Source: HGM04593 sp045654645
Lineage (GTDB): Bacteria; Bacteroidota; Bacteroidia; Bacteroidales; Bacteroidaceae
Assembly: GCA_045654645.1 (NCBI GenBank)
Contig: JAZONR010000060.1
Span: 1 to 64,000, forward strand
Direction: 5' to 3'
DNA length: 64,000 bases
The position numbers and the translations under genes were made by a program. Below the pieces are notes generated by a model, which worked only from the letters and a program-made list of their open reading frames with translations, was not told where the DNA came from and did no database searches. This document shows positions 16,901 to 25,084 of the stretch, piece by piece. The number at the start of each line of letters is the position of its first letter. Position 1 is the stretch's first letter.

Positions 16901-17293
16901 TTATTCATAGAGGTGAAACATACGCTCCATCATCTGCCATTTTTCATCAGCCGAACTGCCGGGCTGTGCCTTTTGGAAGCCCGACATATAATCTTCCCAC
17001 TCCTGCTGACGCGGCAATTGCGCCAACTGCGCCATTGCGCTCTCCCAGTCAAAATCCACAGGAGTCTCCACAATCATAAACAGACGTGTGCCCAGAATAT
17101 AAATCTCCATCTCCAAGATACCCACTTGGCGAATGCCATCGAGCACCTCCTTCCACACACCGTCCTGTGCGTGGCGGCGGCGATATTCGGCTATCAACTC
17201 GGGGTTCTCCTTGAGGTCGAGTGTGCGACAGAACCTTTTAACAGGCACTGAATAGTGCTTTACAGCATATCCTTCGGTATTTTTCTCTGTCAT
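16901..17293 (-). CDS. RhaM-family (DUF718) L-rhamnose/L-fucose mutarotase
   Basis: The protein has 130 residues, slightly longer than RhaM (about 104) through an N-terminal extension of some 20 residues. The core has EYRRRHAQDGVWKEVLDGI with the conserved tyrosine-x-x-x-histidine region, LEMEIYILGTRLFMIVE, then WEDYMSGFQ and a C-terminal MERMFHLYE. The family interconverts alpha and beta anomers of L-rhamnose. Next to a FucP-type transporter, L-fucose is an equally plausible substrate. It is the first gene of the pair. Confidence 0.85.
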   Translation of the reverse strand: MTEKNTEGYAVKHYSVPVKRFCRTLDLKENPELIAEYRRRHAQDGVWKEVLDGIRQVGILEMEIYILGTRLFMIVETPVDFDWESAMAQLAQLPRQQEWEDYMSGFQKAQPGSSADEKWQMMERMFHLYE

Positions 17294-17373
17294 AGTAATA
17301 CTATCCCGGTGTTACGACTTTAATAGATACATTCTCCCCGACACAACCAGGTCGAGGAGAAACAGTGCGTTTT

Positions 17374-17877
17374 TTACTTGTTATAGAGCAACCAAGCCTT
17401 CTGGAAGTCATTGTTACGAGGGTGCTCGGCCTTGAACTTGTCGCGTGCCACTGCAGCCTCCTCCTTTGTGTCGCACGATGCACACACAACACGGTAGAGA
17501 CCTGATTCGGGATTCTGAACTATAATGGCATTGTAACCCTCATCAACCAATGACTGGCGAATACCCTCGGCACCCTCTTTGCGGCCATAGCTGCCACACA
17601 CCACACTGAATGCCTTGAGAGAGCCCTCTTCACCCGATGAAAGAACAACTTTCTCGGTGCGATAGGTTGTATCAATATTTTGGTTTACACTCTTTGTTGT
17701 ATTGGAAACAACGGGTGCAATATCTACAGGTTCGCTCTCCTGGCCATTGCCCTCGGCAAGCTCGGCCTGACGTGCCTCATCATAGGCTGTCTTATAAACG
17801 CTATCCTTTGATGACTTACAAGATGTAAAAGAAAAAGCTACACACGCAGCAAAAGCAAATACAAAAAATTTCTTCAT
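17374..17877 (-). CDS. SPOR-domain lipoprotein
   Basis: The protein has 167 residues. A lipoprotein signal MKKFFVFAFAACVAFSFTS ends at lipidated C20 (FTSC). A polar stretch at about 25-80 is followed by a SPOR domain (about 85-165) with FSVVCGSYGRKEGAEGIR, the usual start, then a second strand near LYRVVCAS and a KAWLLYNK end. SPOR domains bind denuded septal peptidoglycan, so the protein likely marks division sites. A -7 box TAATTTTG lies at 17922-17915 on the minus strand. The gene is divergent from the M64 gene. Confidence 0.88.
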   Translation of the reverse strand: MKKFFVFAFAACVAFSFTSCKSSKDSVYKTAYDEARQAELAEGNGQESEPVDIAPVVSNTTKSVNQNIDTTYRTEKVVLSSGEEGSLKAFSVVCGSYGRKEGAEGIRQSLVDEGYNAIIVQNPESGLYRVVCASCDTKEEAAVARDKFKAEHPRNNDFQKAWLLYNK

Positions 17878-18054
17878 AGTATAATATTCTTTTATTTAAA
17901 GGTACAAATTTCTGCAAAATTAAGCAGAATGCTCTAAACCATCAACTTTTAGCACATTTAATTTATAAAAACAAAAAAGAAAAAAGAATAAAGAGCCAAC
18001 CTTAATTTTTTATAACTATCTTTACATAGATTTTTCAAAGATAGAACAACAGAT

Positions 18055-19368
18055 ATGAAAAAGAGTTTTTTAGTAATTCTGACAGTAGGAGCACTGCTCT
18101 CCTGCTCAACAGCAAAGAAGGCTGCCGTCATAGAAGCCGAAGAGAACAGCATAGACTACAGCAGCTGTTTCACCGGCAACACTATGCGTTTCGACTTTCA
18201 CCACGCAGGCAACAGCAAACAGGAGCACTACTATTTTGACAGAGTGATACGCGAAGGAGAATGGGCCGGTTCCGAGGTTGCGCTCATAAACCCATTCGAC
18301 TATGGCGAGCAGCATTTCAAGATAATTGACACTGAAAGCGGAAAAACAATCTACAAGAACAACTATTGCACACTCTTTAACGAGTGGCAGACAACGCCCG
18401 AGGCTGCCACAACACAGCGTTCCTTCCCCGAGGGCGTAATATTCCCCGAGCCAAAAAGGGATTTCCGCATTGAGTTCTATGCCCGCAACAAAGAGACCAA
18501 GGAGTGGGAAAAACGCTACGAACAGGAGGTGCGCGTAAACGACTACAACATAACCACAGGACACAAGGAGCACGAATATTTGAGCATACACAAAGGCGGC
18601 GACACAAAGCACAGCCTCGACATTGTGCTGTTGCCCGATGGTTTCACCGCAAGCGAGAAAGAGAAGTTCCTTGCAGCCTGCCAAATGTGGTGCGATGCCC
18701 TCTTCACCTATGCACCCTTCACAAGCAACAGACACCGCATAAACATACACGCGGTGTGGGCGCCGTCAAAGGAGAGCGGAATAAGCGAGCCAGGCAACGG
18801 CAAATGGGTGGAGACACTGCTCGACACACGTTTCTACACATTCGGCAGCGAGCGCTACCAGATGACCGAAGAGTTCCAGAAAGTGCGCGACATTGCAGCC
18901 AACGCCCCTTATGAGAGCATCTTCATCCTCACCAACACCGACAAGTATGGCGGTGGCGGCATCTACAATTTCTATGGGCTTGGCTCGGCCGGAAAGACAG
19001 GGCGCACCGGCGAGGTTTATGTTCACGAGTTCGGGCACTCGCTAATGGGGCTTGGAGATGAGTATATTGAAAAGGGCAACACTGTGAGTGCGCTCTACCC
19101 CGAAGGACGCGAGCCTTGGGAAGCCAACCTCACCCGTTTTGTAAACTTCAACGGCAAGTGGGAGAAGAAGATTGCAAAGGGAACACCCATACCCACCACT
19201 GCTGCCGAGGACCCTCAGGAGTGGGTAATTGGAGCCTACGAGGGCGGTGGCTACCTTGAAAAGGGTGTATTCCGCGGCTGGCCCGAATGTATGATGAAGG
19301 CACTCAGCGATTTCTGCCCGGTGTGCCAGGAGGCTATAACACACTACCTCGACTACATCTGCAAATAA
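18055..19368 (+). CDS. M64 (IgA peptidase family) lipoprotein metallopeptidase
   Basis: The protein has 437 residues. The signal MKKSFLVILTVGALLS precedes lipidated C17. An N-terminal beta domain (about 30-165, the M64 N-domain) is followed by the peptidase, opening KHSLDIVLLPDGFTASEKEK. The zinc site is HEFGHSLMGLGDEY with H324, E325 and H328; the downstream aspartate in GDEY fits the third ligand of the metzincin type. The family was named for a Clostridium ramosum IgA protease. IgA cleavage is not established for Bacteroidales members, so the substrate is open. Confidence 0.9.
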   Translation: MKKSFLVILTVGALLSCSTAKKAAVIEAEENSIDYSSCFTGNTMRFDFHHAGNSKQEHYYFDRVIREGEWAGSEVALINPFDYGEQHFKIIDTESGKTIYKNNYCTLFNEWQTTPEAATTQRSFPEGVIFPEPKRDFRIEFYARNKETKEWEKRYEQEVRVNDYNITTGHKEHEYLSIHKGGDTKHSLDIVLLPDGFTASEKEKFLAACQMWCDALFTYAPFTSNRHRINIHAVWAPSKESGISEPGNGKWVETLLDTRFYTFGSERYQMTEEFQKVRDIAANAPYESIFILTNTDKYGGGGIYNFYGLGSAGKTGRTGEVYVHEFGHSLMGLGDEYIEKGNTVSALYPEGREPWEANLTRFVNFNGKWEKKIAKGTPIPTTAAEDPQEWVIGAYEGGGYLEKGVFRGWPECMMKALSDFCPVCQEAITHYLDYICK

Positions 19369-19369
19369 A

Positions 19370-19401
19370 CGAGAATGCCCCAAAATTTTGGGGCACTCTC
19401 G
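19370..19401 (+). terminator. Terminator of the M64 gene
   Basis: The 32-base inverted repeat CGAGAaTGCCCCAAAA/TTTTGGGGCAcTCTCG has one mismatch and is followed by TTTG. It begins two bases past the stop. The gene ahead converges, so it may serve both. Confidence 0.8.
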
Positions 19402-19460
19402 TTTGTGAGAAGTTGAAAAAAATGAGCCTTTTTAGTCAACTTCATTTATATTGTCTCTTT

Positions 19461-20336
19461 TCAATCTGCATAAGTTACTTCGGTCTTCACGCCGTCGGCA
19501 TCAACAAAGAGCGATGGACGCCCTTTTGAGTCATAGCTCCACTCGCCATACACTCTCTTGCCATTCTCTATAACTCCCCAAGGCAACTCTTTGCTTGTGG
19601 TTCCCAACATTCCAAAGGCGCCAAGCTGATAGAGAGCATAATAGGGGACATCGCTTCTCAAGCCTAAACTGCGCTCAACGCCCCAGTAGCCCAAATAGGC
19701 CGAGAAATCGAAATTGGTCTCGTTTGCAATGGGAGAATAGAAATAGCGTTTGCTTGTTGAGATATGAGAATCGCTCTCTGTTTCAAACACACTGTAGCTC
19801 ACCACATTTTCACCATCACGTTCAATGGTGTAGTAGACACCATAGTCATCATAGGCTTGTCGCAGGATGCTGCCCGAGTAGACAAAATCGAGCGCAGAGA
19901 AACGTGTGAGAGCCCCTGAGCGGTTAAAATGGCCACTATCCTTGCTGCTGCCGCCAGTGTTCAATGAAGGAGATGAGGGATAATTGAGTTTGAAACTAAA
20001 CTCAACCTCCAACTGCGCACCATTGTAGATGTAATTGGCTGTTGAAAGAGCTGTGTATTCCAAATAGTCGGTAGCATTGTCATACTCCACTGCACGATAG
20101 GATTTCACATCACTCTTCACACTCTTTATGCGCCCTTTGGCATCATAGGAGAATTGGTGCTCCCAAACATAGTCGCGACCATCAACAGACTCGCTTGTCT
20201 TAACCGATGCCACCATTTGTTTGCCGGTTATCGGCTTATAGTTTGACTCTGCAGTGTCTGCATCATATTCCGAAGTACAAGCCACAAAGAGAATGCAGCA
20301 CAGTGGTAGAAGCATTGAAAAAAAGTGTCTTTTCAT
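19461..20336 (-). CDS. Putative lipoprotein, DUF4595-like
   Basis: The protein has 291 residues. The signal MKRHFFSMLLPLCCILFVA ends at lipidated C20. The mature protein has beta-rich, YD-repeat-like phrases such as HQFSYDAKGRIKSVK and GEWSYDSKGRPSLFVDADG, plus KRYFYSP in between. This resembles the DUF4595 lipoproteins common in gut Bacteroidales. No catalytic motif is visible. It stands alone, convergent with the M64 gene. Confidence 0.75.
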   Translation of the reverse strand: MKRHFFSMLLPLCCILFVACTSEYDADTAESNYKPITGKQMVASVKTSESVDGRDYVWEHQFSYDAKGRIKSVKSDVKSYRAVEYDNATDYLEYTALSTANYIYNGAQLEVEFSFKLNYPSSPSLNTGGSSKDSGHFNRSGALTRFSALDFVYSGSILRQAYDDYGVYYTIERDGENVVSYSVFETESDSHISTSKRYFYSPIANETNFDFSAYLGYWGVERSLGLRSDVPYYALYQLGAFGMLGTTSKELPWGVIENGKRVYGEWSYDSKGRPSLFVDADGVKTEVTYAD

Positions 20337-20432
20337 AGTTTAAAATTCGTTTTGGGCGCTAATATCGCTCTTTCCACGCAAACTGGCAAGAAATTAGGCT
20401 TAATATGAATTAAAATAGGGATTTTACAAGCA

Positions 20433-21317
20433 TCAGGTGGCAGCTGCTCTCATCTGAAGCAGAAGCTCGCGCTGCTTCTCATTGAGCTGCGGCAATGTTA
20501 CATTCAGCGTAACAAGGAGGTCGCCAAACTGCCCCTCCTGTTTATAAAGAGGAAAGCCCTTTCCGCGCAAACGCAGTTTGCTGCCGGGCTGCGTTCCCGG
20601 CTTAACAGTTACAAGCACATTGCCCGAGAGTGTGGGGACCGTTACACTGCCGCCAAGCCACAAGGTGTATATATCACAAGTTGCTGTTACCAAGAGATTG
20701 TTACCCTCGCGTGTGAAACGGCCGTCGGGAAGAATGTGGAATGTTATGTAGAGGTCGCCTCGTTCACCTCCTGAAGCAGGAGATGGAGCACCTCGACCGC
20801 GCAATCTTATGCGCTGACCATCGGCCACACCGGCAGGGACAGTGATGGAAATGCTATCTCCGTTAATATTCATTACCCGGCGATGAGTGGTTGCAGCCTC
20901 AAACAGTGTTAGCTCGAGTGTTGCCTGCAGGTCGTTTCCCCGCCGCCGGCTGGCCCCGAAGCTACCGCCAAAAAGTTGCTCAAAAAAGTCGCTGAAACCA
21001 CTGTCATTGCCTGCACTGCTGCTAAAATCGCCAAAGCCACCAAAGCCGCCGTGCCCGCCATAACCACCTCCCGCACCACTCTCTTCATCCACCAAACGCC
21101 AATGCTCGCCATACTCATCATAGCGTCGGCGCTTTTCGGGGTCGCCAAGCACCTCGTTGGCCTCGTTAATTTCCTGAAAGCGCTCTTTGGCATCAGGAGC
21201 ATCGTTGTTCACATCGGGGTGAAAGTTTTTGGCAAGCCTGCGATAGGCCCTCTTTATCTCATCCTGTGAAGCTGTGCGCGGCACACCAAGAACTTTATAA
21301 TAGTCAATAAATGTCAT
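20433..21317 (-). CDS. DnaJ-family co-chaperone, CbpA type
   Basis: The protein has 294 residues. The J domain (1-70) carries HPD at 33-35 and stimulates an Hsp70 ATPase. A Gly/Phe-rich linker follows at about 80-115 (GGYGGHGGFGGFGDF). The C-terminal substrate-binding domains are at about 130-285, with DLQATLELTLFEAATTHRR and GKGFPLYKQEGQFGDLLV. There is no cysteine zinc-finger repeat, so it is CbpA-like rather than classical DnaJ. It begins six bases after tspO ends, so the two are probably one operon. Confidence 0.93.
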   Translation of the reverse strand: MTFIDYYKVLGVPRTASQDEIKRAYRRLAKNFHPDVNNDAPDAKERFQEINEANEVLGDPEKRRRYDEYGEHWRLVDEESGAGGGYGGHGGFGGFGDFSSSAGNDSGFSDFFEQLFGGSFGASRRRGNDLQATLELTLFEAATTHRRVMNINGDSISITVPAGVADGQRIRLRGRGAPSPASGGERGDLYITFHILPDGRFTREGNNLLVTATCDIYTLWLGGSVTVPTLSGNVLVTVKPGTQPGSKLRLRGKGFPLYKQEGQFGDLLVTLNVTLPQLNEKQRELLLQMRAAAT

Positions 21318-21323
21318 AATCCG

Positions 21324-21788
21324 TCAATTAAAAAGCACCACATATCCATTGAGGTAGGCTGCGAAAAGCAGCCACAGCAGATAGGGGACATTAAGCAATG
21401 ACGCCCAGCGATGCCTTGCATAAGCACCTGACACATAAGCTGCCACACACAACAGCAGTGCAATGAGCACCACAAGCGCCAACAACGGCATCTTCAGGAA
21501 GAAGAAACAGAAGCTCCACATAAGATTGAGCAGCAGTTGCAGATAGAAGAGCAGCACAAGCACCCAGGAATAGTTTGTGCGTGCCCGGCTGACAAGAGCC
21601 ACCGACACACCCATAAGCACATACAGGATACTCCACACAATGGCAAAAACATAACCGGGAGGAGTGAGCGATGACTTTCTGAGCATCGGATACCAAATCT
21701 CAAGCGGCTCACGCTGCAGCAGCATCGACAAATAGCCTGCAAGCAACGAGATTGCCACAAATTTCAGCACAGTAAAAAAAGTATTCAT
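21324..21788 (-). CDS. TspO/MBR family membrane protein
   Basis: The protein has 154 residues from ATG 21786-21788; an earlier start would add a cysteine-rich stretch not typical of the family. Five hydrophobic segments are visible. Typical TspO features are WYPMLRKSSLTPPGYVFAIV in loop 1/helix 2 (conserved P-x-W/Y...P-P), W-SILYVLMG, LLLNLMWSFCFF in helix 3 and LLNVPYLLWLLFAAYLN in helix 5 (family W-x-x-[FY]-A-x-x-[LN]). TspO proteins bind porphyrins and are linked to stress responses. A terminator lies upstream of it. Confidence 0.88.
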   Translation of the reverse strand: MNTFFTVLKFVAISLLAGYLSMLLQREPLEIWYPMLRKSSLTPPGYVFAIVWSILYVLMGVSVALVSRARTNYSWVLVLLFYLQLLLNLMWSFCFFFLKMPLLALVVLIALLLCVAAYVSGAYARHRWASLLNVPYLLWLLFAAYLNGYVVLFN

Positions 21789-21806
21789 ATTGCAACAAAT
21801 AAAAAA

Positions 21807-21834
21807 ACAGCAGCTATGCAAGCATAGCCACTGT
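21807..21834 (-). terminator. Terminator after the DUF456 gene
   Basis: On the minus strand ACAGTGGCTATGC and GCATAGCTGCTGT pair with one mismatch around TT, followed by seven T. It separates the DUF456 gene from tspO. Confidence 0.8.
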
Positions 21835-21867
21835 CTTTAACCAATATCACTGCAATATTGTTCTATG

Positions 21868-22356
21868 TCAGTTCCATATAAGCCCAAAGGACTCTTTTAT
21901 AATCATAATAGTCAATATCACCGAATATGCAATTTTAACGCCTGTTGTTGCCAAGAAGGCGAGGAACGACATAAATGCCACACGCAACGAATCCTGGGCC
22001 GAGGTGCGCACTGAAAGCTCACCAATGAGAGCACCCAGGAAGGGACCCAGCAACACACCCACGAAACCAAAGAAGAGACCCACAATGAGGCCTATTGTGG
22101 CACCCGTTACTCCGGCCTTGGTGCCGCCTGCACGCTTGGCAAACCATATAGGTGCTATGTAATCGACAACCGTAACCACCACTGCAAGCACGCCCGAAAC
22201 GATGAGCGATGAGAGTGCCACCTCATTGTTGTCGCAAAACGACAGCAGCAACAACCCCAAAAAGTTGAGTGGAGGGCCGGGGATACCGGGAACAACAGCA
22301 CCTATGAAGCCTATCACAGAGAGAAACAGAGCTATAGCAATGAGTATATAATCCAT
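21868..22356 (-). CDS. DUF456 family membrane protein
   Basis: The protein has 162 residues from ATG 22354-22356 (MDYILIAIALFLSV). An ATG at 22366-22368, overlapping the end of the 5'-nucleotidase gene, is the alternative. It shows about four hydrophobic segments with the family glycine/proline motif GAVVPGIPGPPLNFLGLLLL and a glycine-rich helix GATIGLIVGLFFGFVGVLLG. Function is unknown. It is likely translated from the same message as the 5'-nucleotidase just upstream. Confidence 0.85.
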   Translation of the reverse strand: MDYILIAIALFLSVIGFIGAVVPGIPGPPLNFLGLLLLSFCDNNEVALSSLIVSGVLAVVVTVVDYIAPIWFAKRAGGTKAGVTGATIGLIVGLFFGFVGVLLGPFLGALIGELSVRTSAQDSLRVAFMSFLAFLATTGVKIAYSVILTIMIIKESFGLIWN

Positions 22357-22360
22357 AGTA

Positions 22361-23326
22361 TCAAGCATTATCGCCCTCTTGGGCCTCTTTGTCAGCACTC
22401 TTTGCCCTCACAACATCATTTATCTGCGAGTCGGAATAATAGGGCACCTTGCCCGACGGCACATATTTGCTTGATGACGAGAGGTGGGTATCCTGGTCAT
22501 CGAAAAAGATGTGTGCACCAAAAGCCTTGAGCAGTTCATCCTTGCGCAAGCCACCAAGGAAATAGGCCTCATCGACATACACGCCCCACTTGCGCAGAGT
22601 CTTTATCACACGGAAATGCGACGGCAAGCTGCGCGATGTTACAATGGCCAGACGCAACGGAGAGAGCTCTATAGATGTTGGCAGACACTCCTGTATCTGC
22701 GAGAGTTTCTTCAAGAGATTGGCAAAGGGGCCCTCCTTGAGAGGCACATCGGCATTCTCCTTCTCATATTTGTAGAATGCATCAATCCCCTCTGATTTGA
22801 AGCGGCACTCCGACTCGTCGGAAAATATCACAGCATCGGCATCAAAGGCTATCTTAACCCTGCTGTCCTCGGGATTAAAATCGGTGGGCGGAGCATAAAT
22901 GAGCGCCGATGCGCAGATACCCGAATCCATCACACGTTGCACATCGCCCTCATCCTTTGAGAGAAAGAGGTCAATTGAAAAAGCCTTTAGGTATTTGGAG
23001 AGCGACTCGCCACCCGATAGTGCAACGCGGGTAATATCGAGCCCATACATATCAAGGGATTTCAACATTCGCATTCCTGTCTCGGGGCTGTTGCGCGACA
23101 TCACCACCACCTCCACAATGGGGCGGTTGGCTTGCTTGTTCAACTCCAACAGGCTCTTCACAAGATAGAAAGCTGTTCCGCGCTCAAGCGGTTCATCCTC
23201 GTGCTGCTCCTGATACTCGCGATACTTGGCAACACCATATTTCTCAAATATCTCATTCTCATTCTCCAGGTCGAAAAGCGCTCTCGATGAAACGCCGATA
23301 ACCAACCTGCCGTCAAGACTTTCCAT
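22361..23326 (-). CDS. 5'-nucleotidase, cN-I family
   Basis: The protein has 321 residues and resembles the cytosolic 5'-nucleotidase IA/IB family (pfam 5-nucleotidase), which releases inorganic phosphate from nucleoside monophosphates. Visible segments are LVIGVSSRALFDLE at the start, the family VVVMSRNSPETGMRM, IAFDADAVIFSDESE (the nucleophile motif, D-x-D-x-V-x-F-S-D), VTSRSLPSHFRVIKTLR and HIFFDDQDTH. The -7 box TATTTTTG is at 23357-23350. The assignment is by motif memory and the substrate nucleotide cannot be read. Confidence 0.88.
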   Translation of the reverse strand: MESLDGRLVIGVSSRALFDLENENEIFEKYGVAKYREYQEQHEDEPLERGTAFYLVKSLLELNKQANRPIVEVVVMSRNSPETGMRMLKSLDMYGLDITRVALSGGESLSKYLKAFSIDLFLSKDEGDVQRVMDSGICASALIYAPPTDFNPEDSRVKIAFDADAVIFSDESECRFKSEGIDAFYKYEKENADVPLKEGPFANLLKKLSQIQECLPTSIELSPLRLAIVTSRSLPSHFRVIKTLRKWGVYVDEAYFLGGLRKDELLKAFGAHIFFDDQDTHLSSSSKYVPSGKVPYYSDSQINDVVRAKSADKEAQEGDNA

Positions 23327-23442
23327 AGCTCATTTTCTTTAAACAGCCGCAAAAATAGCGTTTTTACTCTCATCAATCAACAAAAAGAGATAAAATTGTT
23401 AAATAGAGGCACTGCACACCACTCTTTACCCACGAAATTCAG

Positions 23443-23450
23443 TACCTTTG
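23443..23450 (+). promoter_or_regulatory. -7 box of the HAD phosphatase gene
   Basis: TACCTTTG matches TAnnTTTG and lies 20 bases before the ATG at 23471. Confidence 0.5.
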
Positions 23451-23470
23451 CCACATAAGACAGCAACATA

Positions 23471-24094
23471 ATGATAAAGGATATTGTATTTGATTTTGGA
23501 GGTGTGCTCACCACCATAGACACAAATGAAGCCCTGCGCCGCTTTGCAGAGCTTGGAGTACCCGCCCCCGGCGAGATGATAAACTCCTATTGCCAGAAAG
23601 GCCCATTCTTTGAACTGGAGAACGGCGACATTGGTGCAGCAGGGTTTTGCCACAAGCTTGGCGCAATGTGCGGCAAAGAGATAACATTTGCCCAGGCACA
23701 GCACGCCTGGTTGGGTTTCCTTGTGGAGATACATACCCACCTGCTCGAGTACTTGCAGACACTGCGCAAAGAGTACAGGCTGTCGGTGCTTAGCAACACC
23801 AACCCTTTCATACAAAGCTGGGCACGCACAGCAGAATTCACCCCGCAGGGAAAATCACTTGATGACTATTTCGACCGTCTTTTCCTGAGCTATGAGATGA
23901 AATGCTCAAAACCAAGCCGCGAAATATATCTTAAAATGCTGCAGCAGGGCGATATGGCCCCGTCTACTACCCTTTTCGTTGATGACAGCACCAAGAACAT
24001 TGAAGCAGCAGCCTCGGTGGGCATAAAGACACTGCTTGTGAAGAATGGTGAAGATTGGCGCGAAGCGCTCAACAGGCGACTTGCCGAGGAGTAA
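23471..24094 (+). CDS. HAD-IA family phosphatase (YihX-like)
   Basis: The protein has 207 residues. All four HAD motifs are present: DFGGVL (nucleophile D8) at the N-terminus, LSNTNP (motif II) in the middle, the lysine of KCSKPSREIY (motif III) and FVDDSTKNIEAA (motif IV). An alpha-helical cap lies between about 18 and 95. The layout resembles YihX, an alpha-glucose-1-phosphate phosphatase, but HAD substrates cannot be assigned by sequence alone. It is a monocistronic plus-strand gene converging on the DMT transporter gene. Confidence 0.88.
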   Translation: MIKDIVFDFGGVLTTIDTNEALRRFAELGVPAPGEMINSYCQKGPFFELENGDIGAAGFCHKLGAMCGKEITFAQAQHAWLGFLVEIHTHLLEYLQTLRKEYRLSVLSNTNPFIQSWARTAEFTPQGKSLDDYFDRLFLSYEMKCSKPSREIYLKMLQQGDMAPSTTLFVDDSTKNIEAAASVGIKTLLVKNGEDWREALNRRLAEE

Positions 24095-24111
24095 AAAAAA
24101 CGAGAAGAGCA

Positions 24112-25017
24112 TCATCTGCTCCTGCCCACAAATTTTCCGTCGAGAAGAGCCAGGCCAAGCAGAATGAGCAGCGCACCCGCAATGGCAAGCCAAGTAACAC
24201 GTTCGCCAAGAACAATTGCCGATGACGATATTGCCACCACCGGGTTAAGATAGAGAAGATTTGTGGCACGCACGGTACCCAGGCGCGAGAGACACCAGTT
24301 CCACCCCAGAAAGCAGAGCATTGATGCCACACATCCCAAGAACAACAGATTGCCCCAAACAACCGCCCCACTGCAGAAAGCAGCCTCAAAATTAACCCCA
24401 TTGTGCAAAAGCAACGGCACTATTGTGAGCAAGCCATAGCCAAACACCTTGCGGGTGATGAGCATATTGCCATACTTTCCCTGCAAAGGTTTTATGATTA
24501 ATGAGTAGAGTGCCCAGCACAGACAAGCGGCAAGGGCAAGCAAATCGCCAAGCGGCGAGAGCTTGAGAATGAAATTACCATTAAAGACCACAAGCGCCAT
24601 TCCCGCAAAGGCCACAAGAGAGCCTGCAATGCCAGCCTTGCCAAGCCTCTCACCGGGATAGAAGCAACCCACAATGAGTGAAGTTACCATTGGGGTGAGA
24701 CAAACGATGAGAGCCACATTGGAGCAGTAGCCATAGGCCAGTGCATAGTTCTCGGTTACAAAGTAGAGAGAGCCGCCTGTAACGCCAAGCAGCAAGGCCG
24801 CAAATTCATCCTTCCAACTATCCAGAAACACCCTTTTCCCGGCCAAAGGTAACATAAGAAGATAGGCTACCACAAAGCGCAGAAAGAATATCTCATCGGG
24901 GCGCAAGCCTGCATTGATGAGTATTTTTGTTTGCACGAAGGTGCAGCCCCACACCAGTATTATGGCAATGGCGGCCACATAGACCGGTAATGATGTTTTT
25001 CCTTTTGTCTCTGTCAT
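24112..25017 (-). CDS. DMT-superfamily (EamA) permease
   Basis: The protein has 301 residues and ten hydrophobic segments in two five-helix EamA repeats. The first repeat begins VAAIAIILVWGCTFVQTKIL with FFLRFVVAYLLM; the second begins LLALAACLCWALYSLIIKPL. The C-terminus is short and basic (DGKFVGRSR). EamA proteins export or exchange metabolites such as amino acids or bases. The substrate is unknown. Confidence 0.9.
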   Translation of the reverse strand: MTETKGKTSLPVYVAAIAIILVWGCTFVQTKILINAGLRPDEIFFLRFVVAYLLMLPLAGKRVFLDSWKDEFAALLLGVTGGSLYFVTENYALAYGYCSNVALIVCLTPMVTSLIVGCFYPGERLGKAGIAGSLVAFAGMALVVFNGNFILKLSPLGDLLALAACLCWALYSLIIKPLQGKYGNMLITRKVFGYGLLTIVPLLLHNGVNFEAAFCSGAVVWGNLLFLGCVASMLCFLGWNWCLSRLGTVRATNLLYLNPVVAISSSAIVLGERVTWLAIAGALLILLGLALLDGKFVGRSR

Positions 25018-25044
25018 TGTTACAAGGAGGGATTATATAAAAGC

Positions 25045-25067
25045 GCGGCACCGCTAACCGGTGCCGC
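25045..25067 (-). terminator. Terminator of the SulP gene
   Basis: The perfect 9-bp stem GCGGCACCG/CGGTGCCGC with a 5-base loop is followed on the minus strand by GCTTTTATATAA. It lies 18 bases past the SulP stop. Confidence 0.85.
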
Positions 25068-25084
25068 TATGAATATCAAATAGT

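Noticed and set aside
17331..17364. Terminator after the SPOR lipoprotein gene
   Set aside because: TTCTCC/GGAGAA pairing exists, but no T-run follows on the minus strand, so it was not listed.
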